This document shows, piece after piece, positions 1 to 5,603 of a stretch of DNA of 7,244 bases. The stretch's first letter is position 1. Each line of letters begins with the position of its first letter. Source of the DNA: Candidatus Ethanoperedens thermophilum (lineage in GTDB: Archaea; Halobacteriota; Methanosarcinia; Methanosarcinales; EX4572-44); NCBI GenBank assembly GCA_012910725.1, contig WNEG01000102.1, positions 1 through 7,244 of the forward strand, in the 5' to 3' direction. The notes below the pieces were generated by a model. That model did not search any database, was not told the DNA's origin, and saw only the letters and a program-made list of their open reading frames with translations. The position numbers were made by a program, and so were the translations under genes.

Positions 1-596
1 CTATATGCGAGGTTAACTGAGGTAAATCTCCAGCTAAGCCATTGGTATAGGTCATAAACACTGGATACGTACCTATCATCGTGATATGAGCCTTATCCAT
101 CCTGCAGTTATAATGCGGATTGAAATCGCTATGGTCATCATACCTTGAAGCTTCGAGCGGAGTTGAATCCAGTTTAGCATCCTTTAGATTGGCGAGTTTC
201 ACAATCTTTTCACCAACCATCTCCATAATTTTATCAACACCCTTAACACCCAAACGATACTTCACAAAATGATGAAGCGTACCACCAGACGGAATTGGAA
301 TAATCCCATCTTTCTCTTTAAAGCCTAAGTAGCCATGCTTCTTCTTCTGACAAAACAACCTTTCTGTAAGGCTGCTGCCTGAAAAACTTAACCACCGTAA
401 ATTTGATCATTGCTTCGATATCGTATCTGAAATGCCAATCTTTATCGCTGTAGAAGTTATGTTTTATATGCAGTGCAATGTCTTCTATATCCAGGAAAAA
501 CAAAAACTGGCATATCGAGACATTTTTAAAAGCCAGATAGTTCTCAAGGGAGTTTCTGGAGGAGACTCCTCTGAGAACTTTTGAAATTTCTGCCAC
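1..596 (-). pseudogene. DDE transposase, frameshifted and cut by the window edge
   Basis: This is the N-terminal half of a DDE-type transposase of the IS4/IS5-like sort common in methanogens. The first frame (596 down to 318) gives 92 residues from a GTG start, including YSDKDWHF and the stretch FRQQPYRKVVLSEEEAWLL. It then stops at 318-320. A second frame, one base shifted, continues from about 325 to the window edge with GFKEKDGIIPIPSGGTLHHF, then LDSTPLEASRYDDH (first catalytic Asp at 167-169) and MDKAHITMIGTYPVFMT. Joining the frames after the second Leu gives LLGF, the sequence I would expect in this family. The remaining catalytic acidic residues lie outside the window. The switch coincides with CTT-AGG-C (323-329). 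A one-base insertion is the simplest reading; programmed +1 frameshifting is a less likely alternative. No terminal inverted repeat could be identified, since only one end is visible. Confidence 0.85.
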
Positions 597-615
597 AAGA
601 GGCAGACTTGGGAAA

Positions 616-624
616 CTATTTAAA
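616..624 (-). promoter_or_regulatory. TATA-like box of the transposase gene
   Basis: Read on the minus strand, TTTAAATAG lies with its centre about 24 bases before the GTG start at 596. That is the archaeal TATA-to-start-site distance, so the transposase mRNA would be leaderless or nearly so. There is no Shine-Dalgarno sequence before the GTG, which fits. A GGCAG...CTGCC inverted repeat (601-605 and 626-630) brackets the box. Inferred from sequence only. Confidence 0.4.
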
Positions 625-735
625 GCTGCCGGTAGATCACATCACGTGCTCAAAATCAGGTCATGCCTGAAAAAGAGATAGATTTTTAAGCCAAAAAGCT
701 GAATTTGACGACTTCGAATTACACAGCGTTAAACA

Positions 736-751
736 TCGAAAATCTTATATA
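736..751 (+). promoter_or_regulatory. BRE/TATA promoter of the small membrane protein
   Basis: The A-rich element ATCGAAAA (736-743, BRE-like) is followed by CTTATATA (744-751). The predicted transcription start is near 774, leaving a leader of about 18 bases that carries GGTG (779-782) ahead of the ATG at 792. Arrangement and spacing match archaeal promoters. Confidence 0.6.
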
Positions 752-791
752 CAAAGATTGTATTACAGAAACTATAATGGTGTGATATAAA

Positions 792-1073
792 ATGCTGGTT
801 ACAACAACTACAACCACAACAACATGTATGGCTATAGGAGCGTCACAAGCAGCAGTTTACGGTGCTGTCGCTGTCGGCATTTTGATAGTGCTGTTGATTG
901 CAAAGGAATTACTAAATTCTTATGAATATAAAAGTGCTGAACACAGCAACATTATGGAGCCGCATCCAAAAGCGAAAGCACTTGCTGCGAACATAAACGC
1001 TGCAATCTATCCATTGCTTTTTACCTTTGCATTGATCGTACTCGCACAGATAATAATAGTCCTACAGTGCTGA
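792..1073 (+). CDS. Small two-helix membrane protein with poly-threonine N-terminus
   Basis: I do not recognise the family of this 93-residue protein. It opens with MLV followed by eight threonines (4-11), then has two hydrophobic segments at about 20-41 and 69-91 joined by a polar, mildly basic loop (about 42-68, with EYKSAEHSNIMEPHPKAK). Both ends would lie on the same side of the membrane. The ATG at 792 has a fitting GGTG ribosome-binding site at 779-782 and a TATA box at 744-751. A second Met at residue 13 has no ribosome-binding site, so I keep the first start. The threonine codons are nearly all ACA, making a low-complexity tract on the DNA. The gene stands alone: a transposase points away from it on the left and an ABC relic faces it on the right. 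The clear promoter and membrane architecture suggest a real gene; its role is unknown. Confidence 0.6.
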   Translation: MLVTTTTTTTTCMAIGASQAAVYGAVAVGILIVLLIAKELLNSYEYKSAEHSNIMEPHPKAKALAANINAAIYPLLFTFALIVLAQIIIVLQC

Positions 1074-1099
1074 AAAGCAATACTTAAAATGTTCCAGTT

Positions 1100-1450
1100 T
1101 ATTTGTTCGTCGTGTGTTACGAGGATGAATGTCTGGTTGTGCTTCCTGTTGAGTCTGCGCAGCAGTTCGTAGATTTTCCCGCTTGTCCTTGAGTCGAGGT
1201 TGCCAGTGGGCTCGTCTTCTATGACAATGTCTGGATTGTTTGCTCGTGCGATTGCAACTCTTTGGTTTTCTCCTCCCGATAGTTGCTTTGGTCTGTGGTT
1301 TATCCTTTCACCAAGCCTCACTTCTTCAAGCATTCTGTGGGCTGTCGCTCTGGCGTTAGCAGGTTCGATTCCGTTTATAAGTGGTGGCATCATCACGTTT
1401 TCGACAGCATTGAAATCGGGCAGAAGGTGGTGGTATTGGAAGAAGTGGAT
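1100..1450 (-). pseudogene. Decayed fragment of a LolD/MacB-type ABC transporter ATPase
   Basis: The minus strand reads FFQYHHLLPDFNAVENVMMP, the Q-loop region of LolD/MacB-like ATPases, then the signature LSGGENQRVAIARA, Walker B with D-loop DIVIEDEPTGNLDS and the H-loop LVTHDE. Both ends are missing. Walker A and everything before FFQYHH (about 1447) are absent, and similarity stops just after the H-loop (about 1100). Inside the fragment, the family's usual ARALANNPD is ARANNPD, an apparent loss of two codons, and the residue before the catalytic Asp-Glu pair is Glu instead of the usual Ala. The open frame runs on both sides through unrelated sequence (1007-1543). No permease partner is present. 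Such ATPases power export or lipoprotein-related MacB-type machines, but this copy cannot bind ATP normally and is best read as a relic. Confidence 0.8.
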
Positions 1451-1829
1451 AATCGAAAAATAACAATGAAGGGTGCGGGTGACGAGTTTCTCAAGTTGAT
1501 AAGCTCCCAAACCCAGCAGAAAACGATATTGGAGTTGTTTCAAAGCGAAAACGTTGTAAGAAGGGGGTATTTAAAATCGATAGAAATTAAATGAAGAAGA
1601 TTACGACCAATAAATAGCAGAAATTTTGGAGGCATGCAGCCATACGATTGCGGTTTTGATTTTTGGGTGGGAAACCTGAATTGCAAGAGAAAAGAATTAA
1701 TGCTATGGTGACTGCAATTGTTACTGATTTCCTTATTTTGGTTTTAATCGACACACAATAAAACGAAAGCTAAGGAAATCAACTTATCGAATTTCAGATG
1801 CGAGAGAAGGAAGTGCGTTTTATACTTTC
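1451..1829. other. Gene-poor stretch between ABC relic and queE operon
   Basis: I see no complete gene here. The plus strand is open up to 1594 in a frame that begins antisense to the ABC relic; its tail (KITMKGAGDEFLKLI and on) reads like protein but has no recognisable family and no start of its own. The only clear structure is the hairpin at 1725-1781. Together with the ABC fragment this looks like a scar of deletions. Confidence 0.4.
1725..1781. repeat. Long imperfect inverted repeat (hairpin)
   Basis: TGATTTCCTTA (1725-1735) and TAAGGAAATCA (1771-1781) are perfect 11-base inverted arms. The pairing continues inwards through 1736-1746 and 1759-1769 with two mismatches and one unpaired base, leaving a 12-base loop (1747-1758). 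It lies about 50 bases beyond the end of the reading frame downstream of queE, and between that operon and the ABC relic. It could be a transcription-end or mRNA-stabilising hairpin, or the remains of a small mobile element; the sequence does not decide between these. Confidence 0.6.
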
Positions 1830-1997
1830 CTACACGTCAGGTAAGTAAGGAATATCCTCGATGTTAGTGATTTTATGTACTTGCCAGGGTACTGTGTGGT
1901 CAACATTACTGGACACCGGGAGGCATGGATCAAAGCCAGGGAATTTAACCGCGGTGATAAACACTCGGATTTTTAGATAGTGTTGATTTGCATTCAT
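1830..1997 (-). CDS. Small 55-residue protein translationally coupled to queE
   Basis: This short frame starts at an ATG (1995-1997) that overlaps the queE stop in the classic ATGA arrangement and runs 55 codons to TAG at 1830-1832. The product begins MNANQHYLKIRVFITAVKFP, contains PGFDPCLPVSSNVDH, and ends HKITNIEDIPYLPDV. It is rich in Pro, Val and Ile, has one Cys, and shows no signal peptide or membrane segment. Codon choice looks like a normal gene. I do not recognise the family. The overlap predicts translation by ribosomes finishing queE, so a role linked to 7-deazaguanine synthesis is possible but only inferred from position. It could also be the stub of a longer gene whose 3' part was lost, given the relic DNA beside it. 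A 39-codon frame on the opposite strand (1861-1977) is taken to be its shadow. Confidence 0.5.
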   Translation of the reverse strand: MNANQHYLKIRVFITAVKFPGFDPCLPVSSNVDHTVPWQVHKITNIEDIPYLPDV

Positions 1998-2737
1998 AAC
2001 AGGTCAAGTAGCTTATGCATCTGTGGAATCACACGCACACAATCAAGATACTCACCTGCTGTATCCATCAACTCAATAAGACGGGGAGTGTCCAGAGCAT
2101 GTGAGCTTACTGGTTGCAGCACCACAGGAATGCATGGATCAATATCTGCTACTGCTTTAACAGCAGGTAGTAAGCTATCAGTTGTAGTCTCTGGTAGAAT
2201 GATTATTTTAATAAACACCTCACCGTTGTTATAAAATTTTTGTACAGTCTTGAGTGTACGATCAAACAGCGCTCTATAATCATCAGATGCGTGGTGCTCT
2301 TCAAGTTTAATATCGCATGCTGCAATATCGATTACATCTGCAATATTTTCTGCGGCACCCGGGAGCGTGGAGTTTGTTTCAAGATACAGGGGGTAATTCG
2401 TGCCTTCTGCAAGCTGTTTTATAAATACGCTTTGAAGAAGAGGCTCGCCACCAGTCAGACTTACATGTCTTGTTGAAGCAGACCAAAGGCGTTCAATCGA
2501 GCTTATAACATCCTCTACTGAAAGAGGGTTATCGAGAGTGCTAAAATCTCTACACCCAGGTGTATGCTCAACTCTACAGTGTGCAACATCCATCATCCGT
2601 GCCGGAAGAGTGTCGCAGTAGCTGCAGTGAAGATTGCAGCCACAGAATCGTACAAATACCTGATGCACTCCAGCATATATCCCTTCCCCCTGTATCGAGC
2701 TAAAAATCTCCTGCACAGGCGCATAACACTGTAACAT
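1994..2737 (-). CDS. queE: 7-carboxy-7-deazaguanine synthase (QueE), radical SAM enzyme
   Basis: QueE converts 6-carboxy-tetrahydropterin to 7-carboxy-7-deazaguanine, the step that builds the 7-deazaguanine ring; in archaea the product goes on to preQ0 and archaeosine in tRNA. The 247-residue protein opens with EIFSSIQGEGIYAGVHQVFV, typical of QueE, and carries the radical SAM cysteines as Cx3Cx2C (C34, C38, C41 in CGCNLHCSYCDT). SLTGGEPLLQ (about 93-102) is the SAM-binding GGEP motif, LYLETNST (about 117-124) and CDIKLE (141-146) are further core strands, and VIPQMHKLL near the C-terminus is the family ending. About 40 residues between the Cys motif and GGEP include two extra Cys (54, 62). 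Length is normal and the gene looks intact. The ATG at 2737 follows a short leader with no strong ribosome-binding site. It diverges from ahcY and its stop overlaps the start of a 55-codon frame. Confidence 0.92.
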   Translation of the reverse strand: MLQCYAPVQEIFSSIQGEGIYAGVHQVFVRFCGCNLHCSYCDTLPARMMDVAHCRVEHTPGCRDFSTLDNPLSVEDVISSIERLWSASTRHVSLTGGEPLLQSVFIKQLAEGTNYPLYLETNSTLPGAAENIADVIDIAACDIKLEEHHASDDYRALFDRTLKTVQKFYNNGEVFIKIIILPETTTDSLLPAVKAVADIDPCIPVVLQPVSSHALDTPRLIELMDTAGEYLDCVRVIPQMHKLLDLL

Positions 2738-2766
2738 TTCTATTTGCTAAACCTGATCACCAACAG

Positions 2767-2775
2767 TTATATATC
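2767..2775. promoter_or_regulatory. Shared near-symmetrical TATA element of queE and ahcY
   Basis: The only TATA-like element in the 57-bp divergent gap is TTATATATC. TATATAT (2768-2774) reads almost the same on both strands. Its centre is 24 bases from the ahcY ATG at 2795, which predicts a leaderless ahcY mRNA, and 34 bases from the queE ATG, which predicts a leader of roughly 8 bases. One element may serve both genes. Confidence 0.5.
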
Positions 2776-2794
2776 TTAGCCATCATGCAGATTA

Positions 2795-4054
2795 ATGATG
2801 AAAGATAATATAATTTTAAATATTGATCTTGCTGGTGAAGGAAAACAGAGAATCGAGTGGGCACGTCTCCACATGCCGGTTTTGGAAAGTATCAGAAAGC
2901 AGTATGAAATAGACAAACCTCTCAAAGGAGTGAATATTACAGCATGTCTGCATGTGACCGTTGAAACCGCTAACCTGGTATACACACTTAAAGCGGCTGG
3001 TGCAAATGTGGCGCTTACTGCTTCAAATCCTCTAAGCACGCAGGATGATGTGGCAGCAGCACTTGCTTCTGATGGTATTAATGTGTATGCGATATATGGA
3101 GAGGATGAAAAACAATACTACGAATGTATTGAAGAAGCACTGAAGATTGAGCCACACATAACTCTCGATGATGGTGCAGATACTATTGCAGTGGTGCATG
3201 AAAAACATCCCGAACTAACAGAGCACATCAAAGCTGGATGCGAGGAAACTACTACTGGCGTCATCCGTCTTCGTGCAATGGCAAAGGATGGAGCACTGCG
3301 ATATCCTGTGATTGCAGTTAATGATGCTGAAACCAAGATGATGTTTGATAACAGATACGGCACTGGCCAAAGCGCCCTTCATGGAATCATGAATGCTACC
3401 AATGTGCTTTTTGCAGGAAAAACGGTTGTTGTTTCTGGTTATGGCTGGTGTGGTCGAGGGATTGCCATGCGAGCTCGCGGTCTTGGGGCAAATGTGGTTG
3501 TTGTAGAGGTTGAAGCGAGAAAAGCTCTTGAGGCAGTAATGGATGGCTACCGTGTGATGCCAATGCTCGATGCTTCAGCGGTTGGAGACATATTTATCAC
3601 TGCAACGGGCGACATCGCGGTTATTAACAGGGAGCACTTCGAGGTAATGAAAGATAGTGCTATTGTTGCAAACTCTGGACACTTCAACGTTGAAATTAAC
3701 ATACCTGCTCTCGTTGAGATGGCAGTGTCGATCAAAGAAATGAAAAAGGATGTGGTTGAATACGTGCTTTCCGATGGAAGGAAAATCTACATACTTGCAG
3801 AAGGGAGACTGGTGAATTTAGCATCTGCTTACGGACACCCACCAGAGGTCATGGATATGAGCTTTGCTAACCAGGCACTGACTGCTAAATATATCAACGA
3901 GAATAGTGAGAAACTTGAAAACAACGTGTATACTGTCCCACCTGAAATTGACAATACTGTTGCAAAGCTTAAACTTGATGCAATGGGCATAAAAACAGAA
4001 TCGTTAACCAATGAGCAGAAAACGTATCTCAGTTCATGGACGATGGGAACATAA
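2795..4054 (+). CDS. ahcY: S-adenosylhomocysteine hydrolase (archaeal short form)
   Basis: NAD-dependent cytoplasmic enzyme that splits S-adenosylhomocysteine, the inhibitory product of SAM methyltransferases, into adenosine and homocysteine. The 419 residues show ACLHVTVETA (H53, T55, E57 at the substrate site), LDDGAD (about 124-129), EETTTG (150-155), VNDAETKMMFDNRYG with K181, D185 and N186 of the catalytic set, the Rossmann NAD motif GYGWCGRG (215-222), NSGHFNVEI (293-301) and HPPEVMDMSFANQAL (348-362). It lacks the C-terminal tail that donates a Lys and Tyr to NAD in eukaryotic enzymes and ends SWTMGT, like archaeal and Thermotoga forms. There is no ribosome-binding site, and the TATA element sits 24 bases upstream, so the mRNA is probably leaderless; ATG at 2798 is equally possible. 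Some methanogen homologues act on S-inosylhomocysteine instead, and sequence alone does not settle the substrate. A protease gene follows after 26 bases. Confidence 0.93.
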   Translation: MMKDNIILNIDLAGEGKQRIEWARLHMPVLESIRKQYEIDKPLKGVNITACLHVTVETANLVYTLKAAGANVALTASNPLSTQDDVAAALASDGINVYAIYGEDEKQYYECIEEALKIEPHITLDDGADTIAVVHEKHPELTEHIKAGCEETTTGVIRLRAMAKDGALRYPVIAVNDAETKMMFDNRYGTGQSALHGIMNATNVLFAGKTVVVSGYGWCGRGIAMRARGLGANVVVVEVEARKALEAVMDGYRVMPMLDASAVGDIFITATGDIAVINREHFEVMKDSAIVANSGHFNVEINIPALVEMAVSIKEMKKDVVEYVLSDGRKIYILAEGRLVNLASAYGHPPEVMDMSFANQALTAKYINENSEKLENNVYTVPPEIDNTVAKLKLDAMGIKTESLTNEQKTYLSSWTMGT

Positions 4055-4080
4055 TCCAGGTTTCCCTGATAATTTAAATT

Positions 4081-4953
4081 ATGGCAAAGAGTGAACCAGG
4101 TCTTATTGTACCTGTAATAATTATGGGACTTCTAATGTTAATCGTTGAGCTTATAGCTTTGTTTTTAGGAGCCCCACTCGATGCAGCAGGTATTCATGCT
4201 TTTGAGAACCCTGACTCACCTGCAAACTCTTTATACTATATTGGATTCATCCTGCTGTTTACACTGTTCATCCTGCTCATCATTAAATGGGATAAGAAAT
4301 GGCTGATCCAGCTAATTATTTTTGGTGCAATTATATCCACTATTTACTATGTATTGTGCCCTTTGTTCGTCAAATTCTTCCCTCTTAACATGTCAATTGT
4401 TCTCTCGGTATCCATTGCTATTATTCTCGCCTTGATTTTGTACGTATTTCCAGAATGGTACATCATTGACTTTGTGGGAATTATTGTGGGAGCAGGAGCC
4501 GCCGCCATCTTTGGCATATCACTTTCTATAATCCCAGTACTGTTATTGCTTGTGCTTCTTTCTGTGTATGATGCTATTGCAGTATACCAGACAAAACACA
4601 TGGTAGCTCTTGCAGAAGGTGTAATGGATTTACGCCTGCCCATACTATTTATTGTACCAAAACATCGTGGTTATTCATTCCGGAAAGAGACATTTGATAA
4701 AGAGGAGAGAGATGCTTTTTTTATGGGGCTTGGAGATGCTGTTATTCCATCAATACTTGTAGTATCTGCTTACTTTTTTACAGGCTCATTAATAGTAGCA
4801 GTATTCGCTATAATTGGCTCATTAATCGGATTTGCGGTGCTTATGAGATTTGTATTGAAAGGAAAACCGCAAGCAGGATTGCCTTTTTTAAACACAGGCG
4901 TTATAATAGGATATGTAATAGGAGCATTGGTTGTTGGCATACCTGTTATATAA
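4081..4953 (+). CDS. Presenilin-like intramembrane aspartyl protease (A22 / DUF1119 type)
   Basis: A 290-residue polytopic membrane protein of the archaeal presenilin/signal-peptide-peptidase group, which cuts transmembrane segments inside the membrane. The two catalytic aspartates are visible: YD in SVYDAIAVYQ (Y163, D164) and the GxGD motif in FFMGLGDAVIPS (D219). The third hallmark, PAL in eukaryotic presenilins, appears as QAGLPFLN (264-271) before the last helix. Hydrophobic segments fall at about 8-29, 52-69, 74-97, 104-123, 128-147, 149-168, 217-234, 237-257 and 269-289, near the nine expected. The loop between the catalytic helices (about 193-212) is charged, with FRKETFDKEERD. The start has no ribosome-binding site and follows ahcY by 26 bases, so it is probably read from the ahcY transcript. 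Substrates in archaea are unknown, and a link to SAM metabolism is only positional. Confidence 0.88.
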   Translation: MAKSEPGLIVPVIIMGLLMLIVELIALFLGAPLDAAGIHAFENPDSPANSLYYIGFILLFTLFILLIIKWDKKWLIQLIIFGAIISTIYYVLCPLFVKFFPLNMSIVLSVSIAIILALILYVFPEWYIIDFVGIIVGAGAAAIFGISLSIIPVLLLLVLLSVYDAIAVYQTKHMVALAEGVMDLRLPILFIVPKHRGYSFRKETFDKEERDAFFMGLGDAVIPSILVVSAYFFTGSLIVAVFAIIGSLIGFAVLMRFVLKGKPQAGLPFLNTGVIIGYVIGALVVGIPVI

Positions 4954-4980
4954 AAAGGGATGTCTGGACTAAGTTAACTT

Positions 4981-5165
4981 GATTACGAGAAGCACTGCAC
5001 AACGTCGTTGTGCAGAACCACACACTCCGTGTGCGGAAACAACACCCAATTCTCGATTACGAGAAGCACTGCACAACGTCGTTGTGCAGAACCACACACT
5101 CCGTGTGCGGAAACAACACCCAATTCTCGATTACGAGAAGCACTGCACAACGTCGTTGTGCAGAA
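4981..5165. repeat. Tandem 74-bp repeats with three hairpins per unit (2.5 copies)
   Basis: Two adjacent units, 4981-5054 and 5055-5128, are identical over all 74 bases, and a third copy matches its first 37 bases exactly (5129-5165). A worn partial copy follows near 5174-5190 (CTCGACTACGA). Each unit carries hairpin-forming palindromes. In unit 2 these are TTCTCG-ATTA-CGAGAA (5050-5065); 10-base perfect arms CTGCACAACG and CGTTGTGCAG around one T (5069-5089); and an 8-pair stem with one A/C mismatch (5092-5110). The first of these is absent at the left edge of unit 1. Because 74 is not a multiple of three, reading frames through the array change with each copy, so it is not a protein repeat. 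It lies 27 bases after the protease stop. It may act as a 3' end or stabiliser for the ahcY-protease mRNA, as a structured RNA, or as a mobile hairpin sequence. Confidence 0.9.
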
Positions 5166-5308
5166 AATTACCAGTAACTCTCGACTACGAAGCAATCGAG
5201 TGCGTTCATAATTTCCTATACGTTGAAAAACCCCCTGAAGCGCCAGAAAATACCTTCGAAATATATAAAGGAACAATCGCTACTACAAGTAAATCAGAAT
5301 CCCCTTAA
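5166..5308 (+). other. Protein-like open tail after the repeats, possible gene relic
   Basis: After the last repeat the plus strand stays open to TAA at 5306-5308 and reads LDYEAIECVHNFLYVEKPPE then APENTFEIYKGTIATTSKSE. This has the composition of a real protein C-terminus, but no independent start or ribosome-binding site is visible, and upstream the frame runs into the 74-bp array. I do not recognise a family. It may be the end of a gene broken by repeat expansion, or chance. A TATA element (5261-5269) lies inside it. Confidence 0.25.
5254..5269 (+). promoter_or_regulatory. Orphan BRE/TATA promoter element
   Basis: CTTCGAA (5254-5260, BRE-like) followed by ATATATAAA (5261-5269) is one of the best archaeal promoter matches in the window. 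On the plus strand it predicts a start near 5290, where no plus-strand gene follows and a transcript would be antisense to the winged-helix gene ending at 5319. The TATA core could also work leftwards, giving a transcript through the 74-bp hairpin array. AT-rich chance occurrence remains possible. Confidence 0.4.
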
Positions 5309-5318
5309 TAAAAAATAA
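5303..5318 (-). terminator. Oligo-T terminator of the regulator operon
   Basis: Immediately after the stop of the winged-helix gene, the minus strand reads AATTATTTTTTATTAA. Archaeal RNA polymerase terminates at such T-rich runs without needing a hairpin. No strong stem precedes it. Confidence 0.4.
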
Positions 5319-5603
5319 TTATAATTCAAATTCTTCAATAAAACCCAAGATTAGTTTATATTTTTCAAGATATTTGGAACCCTTATCAGTTAAAGTTAAG
5401 AACTTTTTTCCTTTTTCATCAATAATTTCTTTGAGTAAACCTTTTTCCAATAATTCATTCAAGTATTCAGAAAAACTTTGTGATGATAAATTTGAATATC
5501 TAAGCAAAGGTGTGGGCTTTATGGAATTGTTATGATATCTAATAATCTTCAATATGTCATAAATCACCTCCAGGCGATCCCTTTTACGTTTTATCTGGTC
5601 CAT
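5319..5603 (-). CDS. Winged-helix transcriptional regulator (HTH_45-like)
   Basis: A 94-residue single-domain DNA-binding protein of the small winged-helix type frequent in archaea. Helix 1 is about 9-22 (DRLEVIYDILKIIR), preceded by a basic N-terminus (KRKRDR). The helix-turn-helix spans about 29-54, with SSQSFSEYLNELLEKGLL as recognition helix, and the wing is KEIIDEKGKKFLTLTDKG (58-75). A short C-terminal helix (76-94) probably dimerises. The ATG at 5603 lies inside the end of the upstream membrane-protein gene (13-base overlap), with GGGTGA (5608-5613) four bases before it, so the two genes share an mRNA and are probably coupled. The pairing suggests that the membrane protein relays a signal to this regulator. 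Targets are unknown; its own operon and the divergent secreted-protein gene at 6373 are the natural candidates. Confidence 0.82.
   Translation of the reverse strand: MDQIKRKRDRLEVIYDILKIIRYHNNSIKPTPLLRYSNLSSQSFSEYLNELLEKGLLKEIIDEKGKKFLTLTDKGSKYLEKYKLILGFIEEFEL

Noticed and set aside
1283..1594. Plus-strand open frame with a protein-like tail
   Set aside because: Its first 40 or so codons are antisense to the recognisable ABC ATPase relic, and the tail matches no family I know. It may be a fragment, but there is not enough to call a gene.
1861..1977. 39-codon plus-strand frame after a TATA-like TTTATAC
   Set aside because: It lies antisense to the 55-codon frame coupled to queE, which has the better start context and more protein-like sequence.
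2738..2794. SAH or SAM riboswitch before ahcY
   Set aside because: The gap is only 57 bases and ahcY appears leaderless, leaving no room for an aptamer.
4954..5060. tRNA or tRNA-like gene suggested by the 74-base unit length and stems
   Set aside because: The stems do not form a cloverleaf, there is no acceptor pairing, and no T-loop GTTCRA motif in the right place.
4981..5165. CRISPR-like pattern: a 37-base sequence three times, separated by two 37-base 'spacers'
   Set aside because: The two 'spacers' are identical to each other and continue the repeat, so the true unit is a 74-base tandem repeat; there are no cas genes and no leader.
4979..5308. Open frames on both strands across the repeat array
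   Set aside because: The 74-base period shifts the frame every copy, the products are Arg/Cys-rich junk, and no ribosome-binding site is present. Only the tail after 5166 is kept as a doubtful relic.
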